Source: Leptotrichia shahii
Lineage (GTDB): Bacteria > Fusobacteriota > Fusobacteriia > Fusobacteriales > Leptotrichiaceae
NCBI RefSeq assembly: GCF_008327825.1
Contig: NZ_AP019827.1
Location: 1,674,001-1,738,000 of the forward strand
Direction: 5' to 3'
Length of the DNA: 64,000 bases
Positions 18,697 to 26,883 of this stretch are shown piece by piece; positions within the stretch are counted from its first letter, which is position 1; each line of letters starts with the position of its first letter. Both the position numbers and the translations under genes were made by a program. The notes under the pieces are model-generated. The model saw only the letters and a program-made list of their open reading frames with translations, was not told the DNA's origin and made no database searches.

Positions 18697-18814
18697 ATTA
18701 GTTCTCCATTTTATTCTTTTTTAATTCAAGATTTTAATAAATTTATCAGACACTGCCTAACCTTTTCAATTTCCCCACATAATCACACATTTCTATTTCC
18801 ACAATTTCAAATGC

Positions 18815-19906
18815 TTACTCAAAAATCTCTTCCGCCCCAATCTTCATAATCTCAACTTCCCCAATCTCTTTCAAAATCACAAAATTAATCCCATCACTCG
18901 TACTTTTCTTATCCCTTTTCATAATCTTCGCAATCTCATCTTTTGGATACTCAATTTCAGTTGGCAAATTCAATGCTTTAAGCAATTTCGCAATTTTCAC
19001 AGCTTCCCCTTCTTTAGTAAACCCTTTTTTCTCTCCAATTTTCGTAATATCCACCATCCCAGCAGAAATCGCCTCTCCGTGAGAATATTTTTCATAATTT
19101 GTAAACTGCTCTATGGCATGTCCAATCGTATGCCCAAAATTCAGTATCATTCTCAAGTTGCTTTCCTTCTCATCCTTTTCCACAACTTCCTTTTTTATCT
19201 CACAGGAACGGTAAACAAGTCCATTTATATGCTCCATCAAATGTTTTCGCAAATTTTCCTTATAATTTTTGTCAGTTTCAGAAAGTCCAGATAATTTTAC
19301 AATATTTTCCAGCTTTTCAAAAAAATTCTTATCGTAAATACAGCCATATTTCACAATTTCAGCAAATCCATCGTAAAAATAACGATTTGTCAATGTATTC
19401 AAAAAATAATTGTCAATTAAAACAAGTTTCGGCTGATGAAATGCCCCAACAAGATTTTTACCCTCCGGCAAGTCAACTCCGACTTTTCCTCCAACGCTGC
19501 TGTCAACTTGAGAAATTATTGTCGTAGGAATTTGGACAAAATCAATGCCACGCATATAACTAGCCGCTGCAAATCCAGCAATATCTCCAACAACTCCGCC
19601 TCCAAACGCAACAACCATATCCTTTCTCGTAAGTCCAGCCTTCACCATCCCCGAATAAATCGCAGGCATTATCCCAATATGCTTATGTTTTTCCCCCGCT
19701 TCCAGCACATAAATCGTATAGTCAAACCCTTTAAACATTTTCCCATATTCATTTTTATAAATCTTATCCACATTAGAATCTGTAATCACAAATAATTTTT
19801 TTCCGTCATAAACATTCCCAATACATTCAGGAAATTTCTCAAAAAAATTCTCCCCAATCAAAATATCATAAGAATTTTTCCCCAATCCGACATTCAATAT
19901 TTCCAT
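18815..19906 (-). CDS. aroB: 3-dehydroquinate synthase
   Basis: Second shikimate step: cyclises DAHP to 3-dehydroquinate with NAD and a divalent metal. About 363 residues from the Met at 19904-19906 (TGGAG 6 nt upstream); another ATG at 19918 has poor spacing. Signatures: EKHKHIGIMPAIYSGMVKAG, FGGGVVGDIAGFAAASYMRG, IPTTIISQVDSSVGGKVGVD, GAFHQPKLVLID, NFGHTIGHAIEQF and YSHGEAISAGM (metal-site His/Glu). Normal length, no oddities. Confidence 0.97.
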   Translation of the reverse strand: MEILNVGLGKNSYDILIGENFFEKFPECIGNVYDGKKLFVITDSNVDKIYKNEYGKMFKGFDYTIYVLEAGEKHKHIGIMPAIYSGMVKAGLTRKDMVVAFGGGVVGDIAGFAAASYMRGIDFVQIPTTIISQVDSSVGGKVGVDLPEGKNLVGAFHQPKLVLIDNYFLNTLTNRYFYDGFAEIVKYGCIYDKNFFEKLENIVKLSGLSETDKNYKENLRKHLMEHINGLVYRSCEIKKEVVEKDEKESNLRMILNFGHTIGHAIEQFTNYEKYSHGEAISAGMVDITKIGEKKGFTKEGEAVKIAKLLKALNLPTEIEYPKDEIAKIMKRDKKSTSDGINFVILKEIGEVEIMKIGAEEIFE

Positions 19907-19948
19907 AATTTTCTCCATCCTCTCTTACAATAAATAATTTATATTTAA

Positions 19949-20112
19949 CACCCATTTAAATAACGAATTTATTACAAACTTTTTCAAAAAAGTATAAAAA
20001 CCTAGTATAGTAAAACTGCTTTAAAGCTGAACTCAAAAGCTATGACTATTTTATTCAAACCCTAAATTTATATAATTTTCAATAGTTTGGTTTTAAATGG
20101 GTTCGAGTATAT
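19949..20112 (-). repeat. Dispersed intergenic repeat, full copy (R1-A)
   Basis: Read on the minus strand, the first ~110 bases match 41217-41330 (plus) at most positions (shared: GAACCCA, ATATAAATTTAGG, TTTTGAGTT, GTTTTACTATAC). The last ~60 match 38311-38370 (plus; shared: TTGAAAAAGT, AAATTCGT, ATTTAAAT). So one composite element is seen whole here and in halves elsewhere. No ORF. Confidence 0.65.
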
Positions 20113-20177
20113 TTTCAAATAATTAAAATATAATTTTCACTTTTTAAATAGAATCTAGTATAAACTAATCTGTCGGA

Positions 20178-20241
20178 ACATTTTTCTGTGCTGACAAAAC
20201 TGTTTAAGTATAGCTAATTTTTTGTCAGTGCAGAAAAATGT
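20178..20241. repeat. Long hairpin, 22-bp arms
   Basis: Arms 20178-20199 and 20220-20241 pair at all 22 positions if two G-U pairs are allowed (core ACATTTTTCTG / CAGAAAAATGT), loop 20 nt. No T-run follows on either strand, so it is unlikely to be a simple terminator. Could be a palindromic repeat unit or a structured RNA. Confidence 0.6.
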
Positions 20242-20275
20242 GGTAGACTAACCATAGGTTGTAGAATTTGTGGCA

Positions 20276-20338
20276 ATGAACAATCCTACAAAAATAAAAA
20301 AGAAAAAATATAATAAAAATAGTAAAAATTGTTATTAA
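20276..20338 (+). CDS. Micro-ORF (20 codons, Lys/Asn-rich), doubtful
   Basis: ATG in the loop of a small hairpin (TTGTAG ... CTACAA, 20259-20291). The encoded peptide ends NKNSKNCY. A similar micro-ORF ending in the same eight residues is on the minus strand at 38044-38103, and a shorter cousin is at 60800-60841. There is no convincing SD at this copy. It may be a repeat unit rather than a gene. Confidence 0.3.
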   Translation: MNNPTKIKKKKYNKNSKNCY

Positions 20339-20437
20339 ACAAAATATATAGACAGATTTTTAAAGTTATTTGTATATTAAAATATAGCAAAACCACCAAA
20401 TTCACACATTTAAAATGATTTTACTATAAATAAATTT

Positions 20438-21040
20438 TTATTTCAAATTATATCTTTTTTCAAGTTCTCTTTTTATATAAACCGACTGAAACTCTTCCTT
20501 TAGCATATCCAATATAATCACATCGTATGTTTTTCCCATAATTTCTAAGGCTTTTCGTAATCGTCCAACTTCTTTAAAACCAACTTTTTTGTACAGATTG
20601 TAAGCTGGTTCATTATATTCAAATACACTTAGCGATATATTTCTTAGATTTAAAAATGAAAAACCATAATCAAGTATTAACTTTAGAGCTTCCATTCCAT
20701 AGCCTTTTCTCTGATGTTTGGGATTTCCTATAAGAACTCCCAATGCACCATTTCTATTTACAATATCTAACGAGTTAAATCCAATATTTCCCAAAAGCTC
20801 ATCATTTTCAAGCAACCTAACAGCAAACATTTTTTCTTTTTTTACTGAAATTAAAAATTTCTTTTCACTTTCAAAATCTATAATATTTGTATAGGAAAGA
20901 TAACCCAAACCAACCGAAACTTTTATATCATTAACCATTTGAGCATATTCTTCGACATCATCAAGAGAAATTGGAGAAAGATAAACAGCATCGCCAACCA
21001 ATGTTTTCAAATATTTTTTCATTTCAAAGCCATTTTCCAT
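20438..21040 (-). CDS. GNAT family N-acetyltransferase (RimJ/RimL type)
   Basis: 200 residues. The acetyl-CoA site GVLIGNPKHQRKGYGMEALKL near 100 fits GNAT motif A (R/Q-x-x-G-x-G/A), followed by the beta-strand NISLSVFEYNEPAYNLYKKVGFKEVGR, typical for RimJ/RimL-like amino-group acetylases. Start ATG with GGGAGGAATAAA. Cytoplasmic. Substrate cannot be told. Lies alone between aroB and tyrA on the same strand. Confidence 0.88.
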   Translation of the reverse strand: MENGFEMKKYLKTLVGDAVYLSPISLDDVEEYAQMVNDIKVSVGLGYLSYTNIIDFESEKKFLISVKKEKMFAVRLLENDELLGNIGFNSLDIVNRNGALGVLIGNPKHQRKGYGMEALKLILDYGFSFLNLRNISLSVFEYNEPAYNLYKKVGFKEVGRLRKALEIMGKTYDVIILDMLKEEFQSVYIKRELEKRYNLK

Positions 21041-21173
21041 TTTATTCCTCCCAAACAGATTTCTCTTATAGTCATTTGTAAAAGTCTAAAACTTTCAATA
21101 AATATAGTATTTTTAATATTTAATTTCTTATTTTTCTCCATTCTCTGACAAGGAAGGAGTGCGATTATAAATA

Positions 21174-21221
21174 CTGCTGTTATTCAATCTTTATTACTTT
21201 TACAATTGCCTAAAATTTTTC
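21174..21221 (-). repeat. 3'-flanking repeat after tyrA (R3 copy 1)
   Basis: Immediately after the tyrA stop. On the minus strand, ATTGTAAAAGTAATAAAGAT then AACAGCAGTATTTATAATC. Matches the segment after rlmB (26800-26857) with only transition differences in the core; a weaker match follows recJ (about 31075-31112). Confidence 0.55.
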
Positions 21222-22097
21222 TTAATCAATTTTTTCCCTACGTCTCGTAGACATTATGAATTTTTCCTTCAATGTTCCCAAATCATTATCATTCAATGCA
21301 TCTTTTATTACATCTAATTCTCTTTCAAACTGTTGTATCATCTTCAAAAGATTTTTTTTATTTCCCATAAACAGTTCTGCCCACAAATCTTCATTTATTT
21401 TTGCAATCCTTGTCAAATCACGATAAGAATCCCCAATAAAACGATTCGTATCGTACTTTTCGCTATCGCTATTTACAAGTGAAACGGCAATTGCATGCGT
21501 AAGCTGGCTCGTAAACGCAATAATTTCATCGTGTTCCTTTGCTGTAAGAAAACTGACTTTCTTAAAGCCCATCAGCTTAACAATTTCCGACAGCAATTCT
21601 AGATTTTCTTTTTTATTTTTTTCGTCCTTAATAATTATATAATTTGCATCTTTAAACACTCTACTATCTGCAAAATCAATCCCACGTTTCTCACGTCCTG
21701 CCATAGGATGTCCAAAAATAAAGTCAATATTTCTTCCACTCTTCTCAATAATTGGATCAATATCCTTAATAATTTTCTCTTTAATTCCAACAACATCAGT
21801 AATTATCGCATTTTCCTTAAAATAATTAATATTATTCACAAAAAACGACTTCATCAAATTCGGGTAAAGAGTAATTACCACAAAATCTGACTTTTCCAAA
21901 GGCTCCCTAGTTTCTAGAAATCCTTTATTTATCATTTTTTTTTCTTCTGCCTTCTTTATTGTTTCCTCATCAATATCAATCCCGTAAACAGTCTTAATTC
22001 CCATTTCCTTAAAACTTTGTGCAAAAGCTGCTCCAATTACTCCAAGTCCCACTATTGTTACTGTCAAATTTTCTATTTTTTTTAAAATTGTAAACAC
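21222..22097 (-). CDS. tyrA: Prephenate dehydrogenase
   Basis: NAD(P)-dependent oxidative decarboxylation of prephenate toward tyrosine. About 290 residues: Rossmann GLGVIGAAFAQSF at the N-terminus, catalytic-His region IFGHPMAGREKRGI near 130, FTSQLTHAIAVSL near 195 and FIGDSYRDLTRIAKIN. No ACT or chorismate-mutase domain. Start is odd: the GTG at 22095-22097 lies inside the SD-like AAAAAGGGGTG, and the better-spaced in-frame codon is ATT at 22086-22088 (8 nt spacer). Member of the aromatic block. Confidence 0.93.
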   Translation of the reverse strand: MFTILKKIENLTVTIVGLGVIGAAFAQSFKEMGIKTVYGIDIDEETIKKAEEKKMINKGFLETREPLEKSDFVVITLYPNLMKSFFVNNINYFKENAIITDVVGIKEKIIKDIDPIIEKSGRNIDFIFGHPMAGREKRGIDFADSRVFKDANYIIIKDEKNKKENLELLSEIVKLMGFKKVSFLTAKEHDEIIAFTSQLTHAIAVSLVNSDSEKYDTNRFIGDSYRDLTRIAKINEDLWAELFMGNKKNLLKMIQQFERELDVIKDALNDNDLGTLKEKFIMSTRRREKID

Positions 22098-22156
22098 CCC
22101 TTTTTACAAATTTTCTTATAAACAGCTATTTCAATCTAAATACCACTATCAAAATT

Positions 22157-23158
22157 TTAATTATTCCACCAACTTTTATTTTGCTTTTCTAATTTTTTCA
22201 TTTCCTCTGTTCTTCCTTGCGACTTATAAATTTCTATTAACATATTTCGCTCGTATGTTTTACCATCATTTGGATGCTTAAACGCCATAGAATTTTTATA
22301 CGCCTTTTCAGCTTCAATAAAATTACCTTGTAAAAAATACATATCTCCTATTCTAATCCAATAATCCCGTGCATCAAACTTTTGTTTTTTATTAGATATT
22401 TTTTGTATTGCCAATTTATAATACTTTATGGCATTTTCATAATTTTGAGTTTTATAATCATACATTTGGGCTAATGAAGCATAATCAGGTTGATAGTCTT
22501 CTAATTCAATTAACTGTAAATAAGTTTTTTCTGCTAAATCATATTTTTTTAAACTTACATAAGAATACGCTAATATTCTTAAATCTCTAACATCACCTGT
22601 TTCCTTATAATTATTTTCATATTCTTGTAATTTTTGTTCACCAAAACTTTTATCCTTCTTCTGTCTTTCCAAAGTTTCTTGAGCTGGTTTATATTCTTTA
22701 TCAGCAGCTTCTTTCAACAATTTATTTCCTTTTTCATCCTGTTTTATCCAAATATAAAATTCTCCCAAATCATTTAACGCTTTTACATCACCAGATTTTA
22801 TTAATTCATTATACCGTTCAATAATTTTTTCTTCTAATTCTTTAGTTTTCTCTATATTTACTTTTAAAACTGAACGCACTATTGAATCTCTCCAGTATCT
22901 ATAGAATGAAATAATTTTTTCTTTTATTTCTCTACTATTTCCTAAGTTATTATTTTCTTTTTCATATTTTAATAATAATTTCTCAGATTCTTCAAATTTT
23001 CTATTTCGAAAATAATAATCACTTAATTTTAATAGTGAATCCTTATCTCCTTTTTCAATTTGCTTTAAATACTGCTTTTCCTCTTTAGTATAAGTTTCTT
23101 TAGAAAAAGAATTAATTGAAGAAATTAAAATTAGTAATAATAGCCATTTTCTTTTCAT
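22157..23158 (-). CDS. Secreted tetratricopeptide-repeat protein
   Basis: 333 residues with a signal peptide (KRKWLLLLILISSINSFSK). Several TPR/Sel1-like helix pairs are visible: LLKLSDYYFRNRKFEESEKL, ALNDLGEFYIWIKQDEKGNKL, LRILAYSYVSLKKYDLAEKTY, YASLAQMYDYKTQNYENAIKYY, WIRIGDMYFLQGNFIEAEKAY. Probably a periplasmic protein-protein scaffold. No enzymatic motif. SD GAAGG. Sits between aroF and tyrA; nothing connects it to aromatic synthesis. Confidence 0.82.
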   Translation of the reverse strand: MKRKWLLLLILISSINSFSKETYTKEEKQYLKQIEKGDKDSLLKLSDYYFRNRKFEESEKLLLKYEKENNNLGNSREIKEKIISFYRYWRDSIVRSVLKVNIEKTKELEEKIIERYNELIKSGDVKALNDLGEFYIWIKQDEKGNKLLKEAADKEYKPAQETLERQKKDKSFGEQKLQEYENNYKETGDVRDLRILAYSYVSLKKYDLAEKTYLQLIELEDYQPDYASLAQMYDYKTQNYENAIKYYKLAIQKISNKKQKFDARDYWIRIGDMYFLQGNFIEAEKAYKNSMAFKHPNDGKTYERNMLIEIYKSQGRTEEMKKLEKQNKSWWNN

Positions 23159-23180
23159 TTTTTACAACCTTCTAATAAAT

Positions 23181-24203
23181 TTACTTAAAACTTTTCTCCA
23201 ACACATTTGCAATCTTCTCCACATCCTGCATTAAATCGTCAAACACTTCAAACTTCAATGATTGAGGTCCATCTGACAACGCCTTGTCTGGCTCAGGATG
23301 TACTTCTACCATCAGTCCGTCTGCTCCAGCAGCAATTCCTGCCATTGCAAGCGGTTTTACCATCCAGTATTTTCCAGTTGCATGAGCTGAATCCACAATT
23401 ATCGGCAAGTGTGTCAATTTTTTAATCATAGGTACCGCATTTAAGTCCAATACATTTCTATAGGCTGTTTCATAAGTTCTGATTCCTCTTTCACAAAGAA
23501 CTACATTTTCATTTCCACCAGCTAAAATATATTCTGCCGACATTAGCCATTCTTCGATTGTTGCACTCAATCCTCTTTTTAGCAATACTGGAATATTTGT
23601 TTTCCCAACCTCCTTTAATAAATCAAAGTTTTGCATATTTCTTGCACCTAATTGAATCATATCAAGATGTGGACCAAATTCATGCAATTGAGCAATTGAC
23701 ATAACTTCACACACTATTGGAAGTCCTGTTTCTTCTTTCGCTTTTTTCATCAATTCAATACCTTCCATCTCTAATCCTTGGAAAGCATAAGGCGATGTTC
23801 TCGGTTTTACAACTCCACCTCTTAAAATATTTGCTCCAGCCGCTTTTACAGCTTTTGCCGTATCAATAATTTGCTTTTCATTTTCCACAGAACAAGGCCC
23901 TGCCATCATTACAAGATTATTTCCACCAATTTCCACATTTCCAACTTTTACAATTGTATCTTCTGGTTTGAATTTTCTACTTGCTCTTTTATAAGGCTCT
24001 TGAACTCTTTGAACATCCAACACATAGTCAAGTGATTGTATATGTTTAATATCAATTGTACTAATATCTCCAACTAATCCCAAAATGGAATAATCTTTGC
24101 CAGTAATTAATTTTACACTTACGTTATTTTCAATTTCCAATCTATTTATCATTTTTTCCAAAATTTTTTCATCAATTCCACCATCTACTTTAATAATCAT
24201 CAT
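23181..24203 (-). CDS. aroF: 3-deoxy-7-phosphoheptulonate (DAHP) synthase, type I-beta
   Basis: First shikimate step: condenses PEP and erythrose-4-phosphate. 340 residues. N-terminal ~75 residues are the ferredoxin-like regulatory domain (VSVKLITGKDYSILGLVGD); then the KDO8P/DAHP barrel with VMMAGPCSVEN (PEP site), ILRGGVVKPRTSPYAFQG, ARNMQNFDLLKEVGK, PVLLKRGL, CERGIRTYE and PIIVDSAHATGKYW. The regulatory domain suggests feedback control by an aromatic amino acid. First gene of the minus-strand aromatic block. SD GGAGAAGGC. Confidence 0.97.
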   Translation of the reverse strand: MMIIKVDGGIDEKILEKMINRLEIENNVSVKLITGKDYSILGLVGDISTIDIKHIQSLDYVLDVQRVQEPYKRASRKFKPEDTIVKVGNVEIGGNNLVMMAGPCSVENEKQIIDTAKAVKAAGANILRGGVVKPRTSPYAFQGLEMEGIELMKKAKEETGLPIVCEVMSIAQLHEFGPHLDMIQLGARNMQNFDLLKEVGKTNIPVLLKRGLSATIEEWLMSAEYILAGGNENVVLCERGIRTYETAYRNVLDLNAVPMIKKLTHLPIIVDSAHATGKYWMVKPLAMAGIAAGADGLMVEVHPEPDKALSDGPQSLKFEVFDDLMQDVEKIANVLEKSFK

Positions 24204-24308
24204 GCCTTCTCCTATTCTTTTTCTTTTATTCTAATATCTGTAAAAACTTACAAGATTCAATTAATTTATTATTTTCAAACTTTCTCTTATTTTTTAATCT
24301 TTATAAAA

Positions 24309-24629
24309 TTAATCTACAATTACAGCTGTCCCACTGCAAGTTACCATAAGCATCCCATTATCCGATCCCAAAACTTCATAATCCATTTTTACGCCAATAA
24401 CAGCATTTGCTCCCATAGCTGCTGCTCTAGTTTTCATTTCTTCTAAAGCATTTGTTCTTGCAGCCAAAAGTTCATTTTCATATCCTTTAGATCTTCCTCC
24501 AAATATATTTCTTAAATTTGCTCCCAAATCCTTAAACATATTAACTCCCGAAATAACTTCTCCAAAGACAATTCCCTTGTATTCCACGACTTTTTTATCT
24601 TGAATTTCATTTGTAGTTGTAATAATCAT
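24309..24629 (-). CDS. YbjQ/UPF0145 (heavy-metal-binding domain) protein
   Basis: 106 residues covering one YbjQ domain: [20 protein letters not shown], then [20 protein letters not shown], then [19 protein letters not shown] and a C-terminal GTAVIVD strand. The family forms pentamers; its role is unproven. Start ATG with a GAGGTG SD. The leader upstream contains a promoter and a strong terminator (24663-24785), suggesting attenuation. Confidence 0.9.
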   Translation of the reverse strand: MIITTTNEIQDKKVVEYKGIVFGEVISGVNMFKDLGANLRNIFGGRSKGYENELLAARTNALEEMKTRAAAMGANAVIGVKMDYEVLGSDNGMLMVTCSGTAVIVD

Positions 24630-24662
24630 CTTTACTTACACCTCATTTCTGTAATTTTTTAT

Positions 24663-24785
24663 AAAAAAAACTCTCTTAAAATAATTTTAGGAGAGGATAA
24701 AATCTAAATATTTATATATACTTAATTATATATTTTATGATACTTTAATAGTCTATTTATTACATCTAAAATTTTTTCTTGTCAA
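24663..24785 (-). promoter_or_regulatory. ybjQ leader: promoter plus premature terminator (or small RNA)
   Basis: On the minus strand, TTGACA (24780-24785) is followed 17 nt later by a weak -10. About 60 nt downstream a hairpin with CTCTC/GAGAG and TAAAAT/ATTTTA (24671-24695) ends in eight T (24663-24670). The hairpin lies about 35 nt before the ybjQ ATG. Either an attenuator or the end of a separate ~85-nt RNA. Confidence 0.45.
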
Positions 24786-25350
24786 TCTAGATTAAATTAT
24801 AAGGCACTTTAAGCAATTATTATATTAAACCTCTGCATCTACAATTATATTTAATTACTCTTGAATTATTCAATAATTGTTAGGTATAAAATGTCCTTCA
24901 AAATTAAACAACTATAAATTTTTATTTGTTTTATAAATTCCTTCAATGCTTCATCACTACATTTTTTCTAAACTACTAAATTATCTTTTATTTTTTCTAT
25001 AAAATTAAATTTCTTCTACCCTACTATCCTACTAATTATTTTCCAAATACTCAAACCTTTTTAAAATTAAATTATAAACACTAAATTCAAATAAATCAAT
25101 TATCACTTTCGGATTTAACTTTAAAATGATTTATTATATAATAGCAAATATTATATACATTGTCAACCATTAAAATTTAATTAATAAAAAAAGAAATATT
25201 AACCCCTTGTCAAATAAATTTACTATTTCATTCTAAACTACGTTAAAAAATAGAAATTATATCTATATTATTTACTAACAAAAGGTTTCGCCTCCTTGCA
25301 AAGAAATTAATAACTATCCCACTATCTAAATGGCAAATAATATAAAATAA
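24786..25350. other. Gene-free region between ybjQ leader and rpmE2 terminator
   Basis: About 560 bases, extremely A/T-rich. I see no gene. A 33-codon minus-strand open stretch around 24870-24970 (KCSDEALKEFIKQIKIYSC) has no start or SD and may be a decayed remnant. A weak hairpin related to 50799-50826 lies at 25275-25300. Confidence 0.5.
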
Positions 25351-25376
25351 AAACAGAGAATAAATTATCCCTGTTT
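25351..25376 (-). terminator. Terminator of rpmE2
   Basis: On the minus strand, AAACAGGGA-taatttat-TCTCTGTTT followed by TTTA, directly after the L31 stop. Confidence 0.65.
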
Positions 25377-25391
25377 CCAATATCTTCAAAA

Positions 25392-25631
25392 TTATAAGTT
25401 GTATTTTTTCTTAAATTTGTCAACTCTTCCAGTTTCATCAACAAATTTAGATTTTCCAGTATAGAATGGGTGAGAAGTTGAACTTGTTGCAACTTTTATT
25501 ACTGGATATTCTTGCCCTTCAAAAGTTGTTGTTTCTTTAGAAGTTTTAGTTGATTTTCCTAAGAATTTTTCTCCGTTACTTGTATCTTCAAATACTACAA
25601 ATCCGTATGATGGATGTAAATCTTTTTTCAT
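25392..25631 (-). CDS. rpmE2: 50S ribosomal protein L31 type B
   Basis: 79 residues: [20 protein letters not shown] ... [26 protein letters not shown]. It is the type B form (zinc-free, lacking the CxxC pairs of type A L31, with the characteristic long insert and HPFYTGK motif). Monocistronic with its own terminator. SD AAGGAG with a rather long spacer. The zinc-free form is often used when zinc is scarce; no Zur-like box was recognised. Confidence 0.96.
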   Translation of the reverse strand: MKKDLHPSYGFVVFEDTSNGEKFLGKSTKTSKETTTFEGQEYPVIKVATSSTSHPFYTGKSKFVDETGRVDKFKKKYNL

Positions 25632-25779
25632 AATTGCTTATGCTCCTTTCTATTTATAACTATAATTATTTTCAATATTTCATATAATAATACCATATTT
25701 TTCTTTATTTTTCAAGTCTCCATATAGTAAAATTTAGATGAAATATATAAGATTCTATTTTTTTGTATTTTGAAAATAT

Positions 25780-26085
25780 TTAAATACATTTCTTCAAAAT
25801 TTTCTTTGCAATATCAAACTCTATATTTTCATCAGAATAATATACATCTTCTCCAAAAGCATTTTTAAATACAGTCTGTATCACAAGAGCCAATTCGTCA
25901 GTTTTAATATCTTTATTTATAAGCATTTTATTCTTAATTTGCTTAATTTCAAAATCGTATTCATCCTGTGGAGCAAAAGACAATAACTTGATTGGATCCC
26001 AAAAATCAATAATCTCTTTTATATTATTTTCAAGTTTTTTTATTTTATACATTTCCTCTTTTTTATTATACTTTTTGAATTTCAC
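25780..26085 (-). CDS. DUF1871-like small protein
   Basis: 101 residues from a GTG start, or 90 from the Met at the AAAGAGGAAATG site. The sequence IKEIIDFWDPIKLLSFAPQD followed by EYDFEIKQI matches the DUF1871 pattern (‘I..W.P..L....PeDEYd.Ei..I’). Function unknown. Two nt after the preceding gene, so translationally coupled with it. Soluble, no signal peptide. Confidence 0.62.
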   Translation of the reverse strand: MKFKKYNKKEEMYKIKKLENNIKEIIDFWDPIKLLSFAPQDEYDFEIKQIKNKMLINKDIKTDELALVIQTVFKNAFGEDVYYSDENIEFDIAKKILKKCI

Positions 26086-26087
26086 AA

Positions 26088-26669
26088 TTAATCAACTCTC
26101 TTGTATTTTTCCCAAAATAACTCATCTATTTTAGTCTTTATCTCCATTATTTTACTAATTTCCACTAAAATTTCCTTATTTTCTGGCAATATATCCTCAT
26201 AAGGCAAACTTATCATTATATCATCCATTACTTTTTTATTCCCAAATTTTTCAAAAAATATATGAATATTTCCATCATCAAATAAATACTGCCCAAAAAA
26301 TTTATCTTCTTTATATTCAAAATTCAAATTTTTATTGTTTCTTTTAAGATATTTCCTTATTTTAGGAAGAACTGTCTTTATTTCATCTCCTACTTTTATA
26401 TTTTCCCGATTATTCAAGTACAATTTTTCCATACAAAAAGTCAAAGATTGATTCTCTGGTTTTTTAAGATTTTCAACAAAAAAATATAATGAATAGTATA
26501 TTTTCAATCCTTTATATATCAAATCTATTGATATTGTTATTTTATCATCACTCAATTTCATTTCTACTTCTTCAGGTACAGAAAAAATTTTCATTATTTC
26601 CTTTAAAGATATTTTTTCTATCCCATTGATTCCATAAGTATTATTTAAAATATACTTTTGTTTTCCCAT
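26088..26669 (-). CDS. Hypothetical protein, upstream partner of DUF1871-like gene
   Basis: 193 residues, lysine-rich and soluble, not recognised. Good SD (GGGAGGGAAATTAA). Mixed alpha/beta look, with no catalytic motif and no membrane segment. Its stop lies within 2 nt of the next start, so the two are likely co-expressed; pairs of this sort are often immunity/accessory proteins, but nothing here proves it. Confidence 0.6.
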   Translation of the reverse strand: MGKQKYILNNTYGINGIEKISLKEIMKIFSVPEEVEMKLSDDKITISIDLIYKGLKIYYSLYFFVENLKKPENQSLTFCMEKLYLNNRENIKVGDEIKTVLPKIRKYLKRNNKNLNFEYKEDKFFGQYLFDDGNIHIFFEKFGNKKVMDDIMISLPYEDILPENKEILVEISKIMEIKTKIDELFWEKYKRVD

Positions 26670-26799
26670 TTAATTTCCCTCCCATAAAATATTTCTTTAG
26701 CTATTTTCAAAAATCTAAAAATTCGATAAATACTGTCTCTTTTATACTTGAGTTTTTTGTTTTGCTTCACTCACTAACAAGCAGTCTTGACTCTTTGTG

Positions 26800-26857
26800 A
26801 CTATAAATACTGCTGTTACTCGATCTTTATCACTTTTACAATCACCTAAATATTTTT
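26800..26857 (-). repeat. 3'-flanking repeat after rlmB (R3 copy 2)
   Basis: Matches 21174-21221 over ~50 nt (shared core ATTGTAAAAGTRATAAAGAT and AACAGCAGTATTTATARTC on the minus strand). The differences are transitions. It lies just downstream of a minus-strand stop codon, as at tyrA. Confidence 0.55.
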
Positions 26858-26883
26858 TATGAATAAGAAAATTCCAGATCTTA

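Larger units (their letters stand above)
19919..20437. other. Intergenic region between aroB and GNAT gene, repeat-rich
   Basis: 519 bases without a long gene. It holds, in order, a dispersed repeat copy (19949-20112), a 22-bp-arm hairpin (20178-20241), and a small hairpin carrying a 20-codon Lys/Asn-rich ORF (20259-20338). The rest is A/T-rich without a clear signal. Confidence 0.7.

Noticed and set aside
20178-20241. Terminal inverted repeats of an insertion sequence
   Set aside because: Loop is only 20 nt and no transposase remnant is present.
24870-24970. Possible 33-codon gene on the minus strand
   Set aside because: No start codon or SD, preceded by a stop, no homologous copy seen; at most a remnant.
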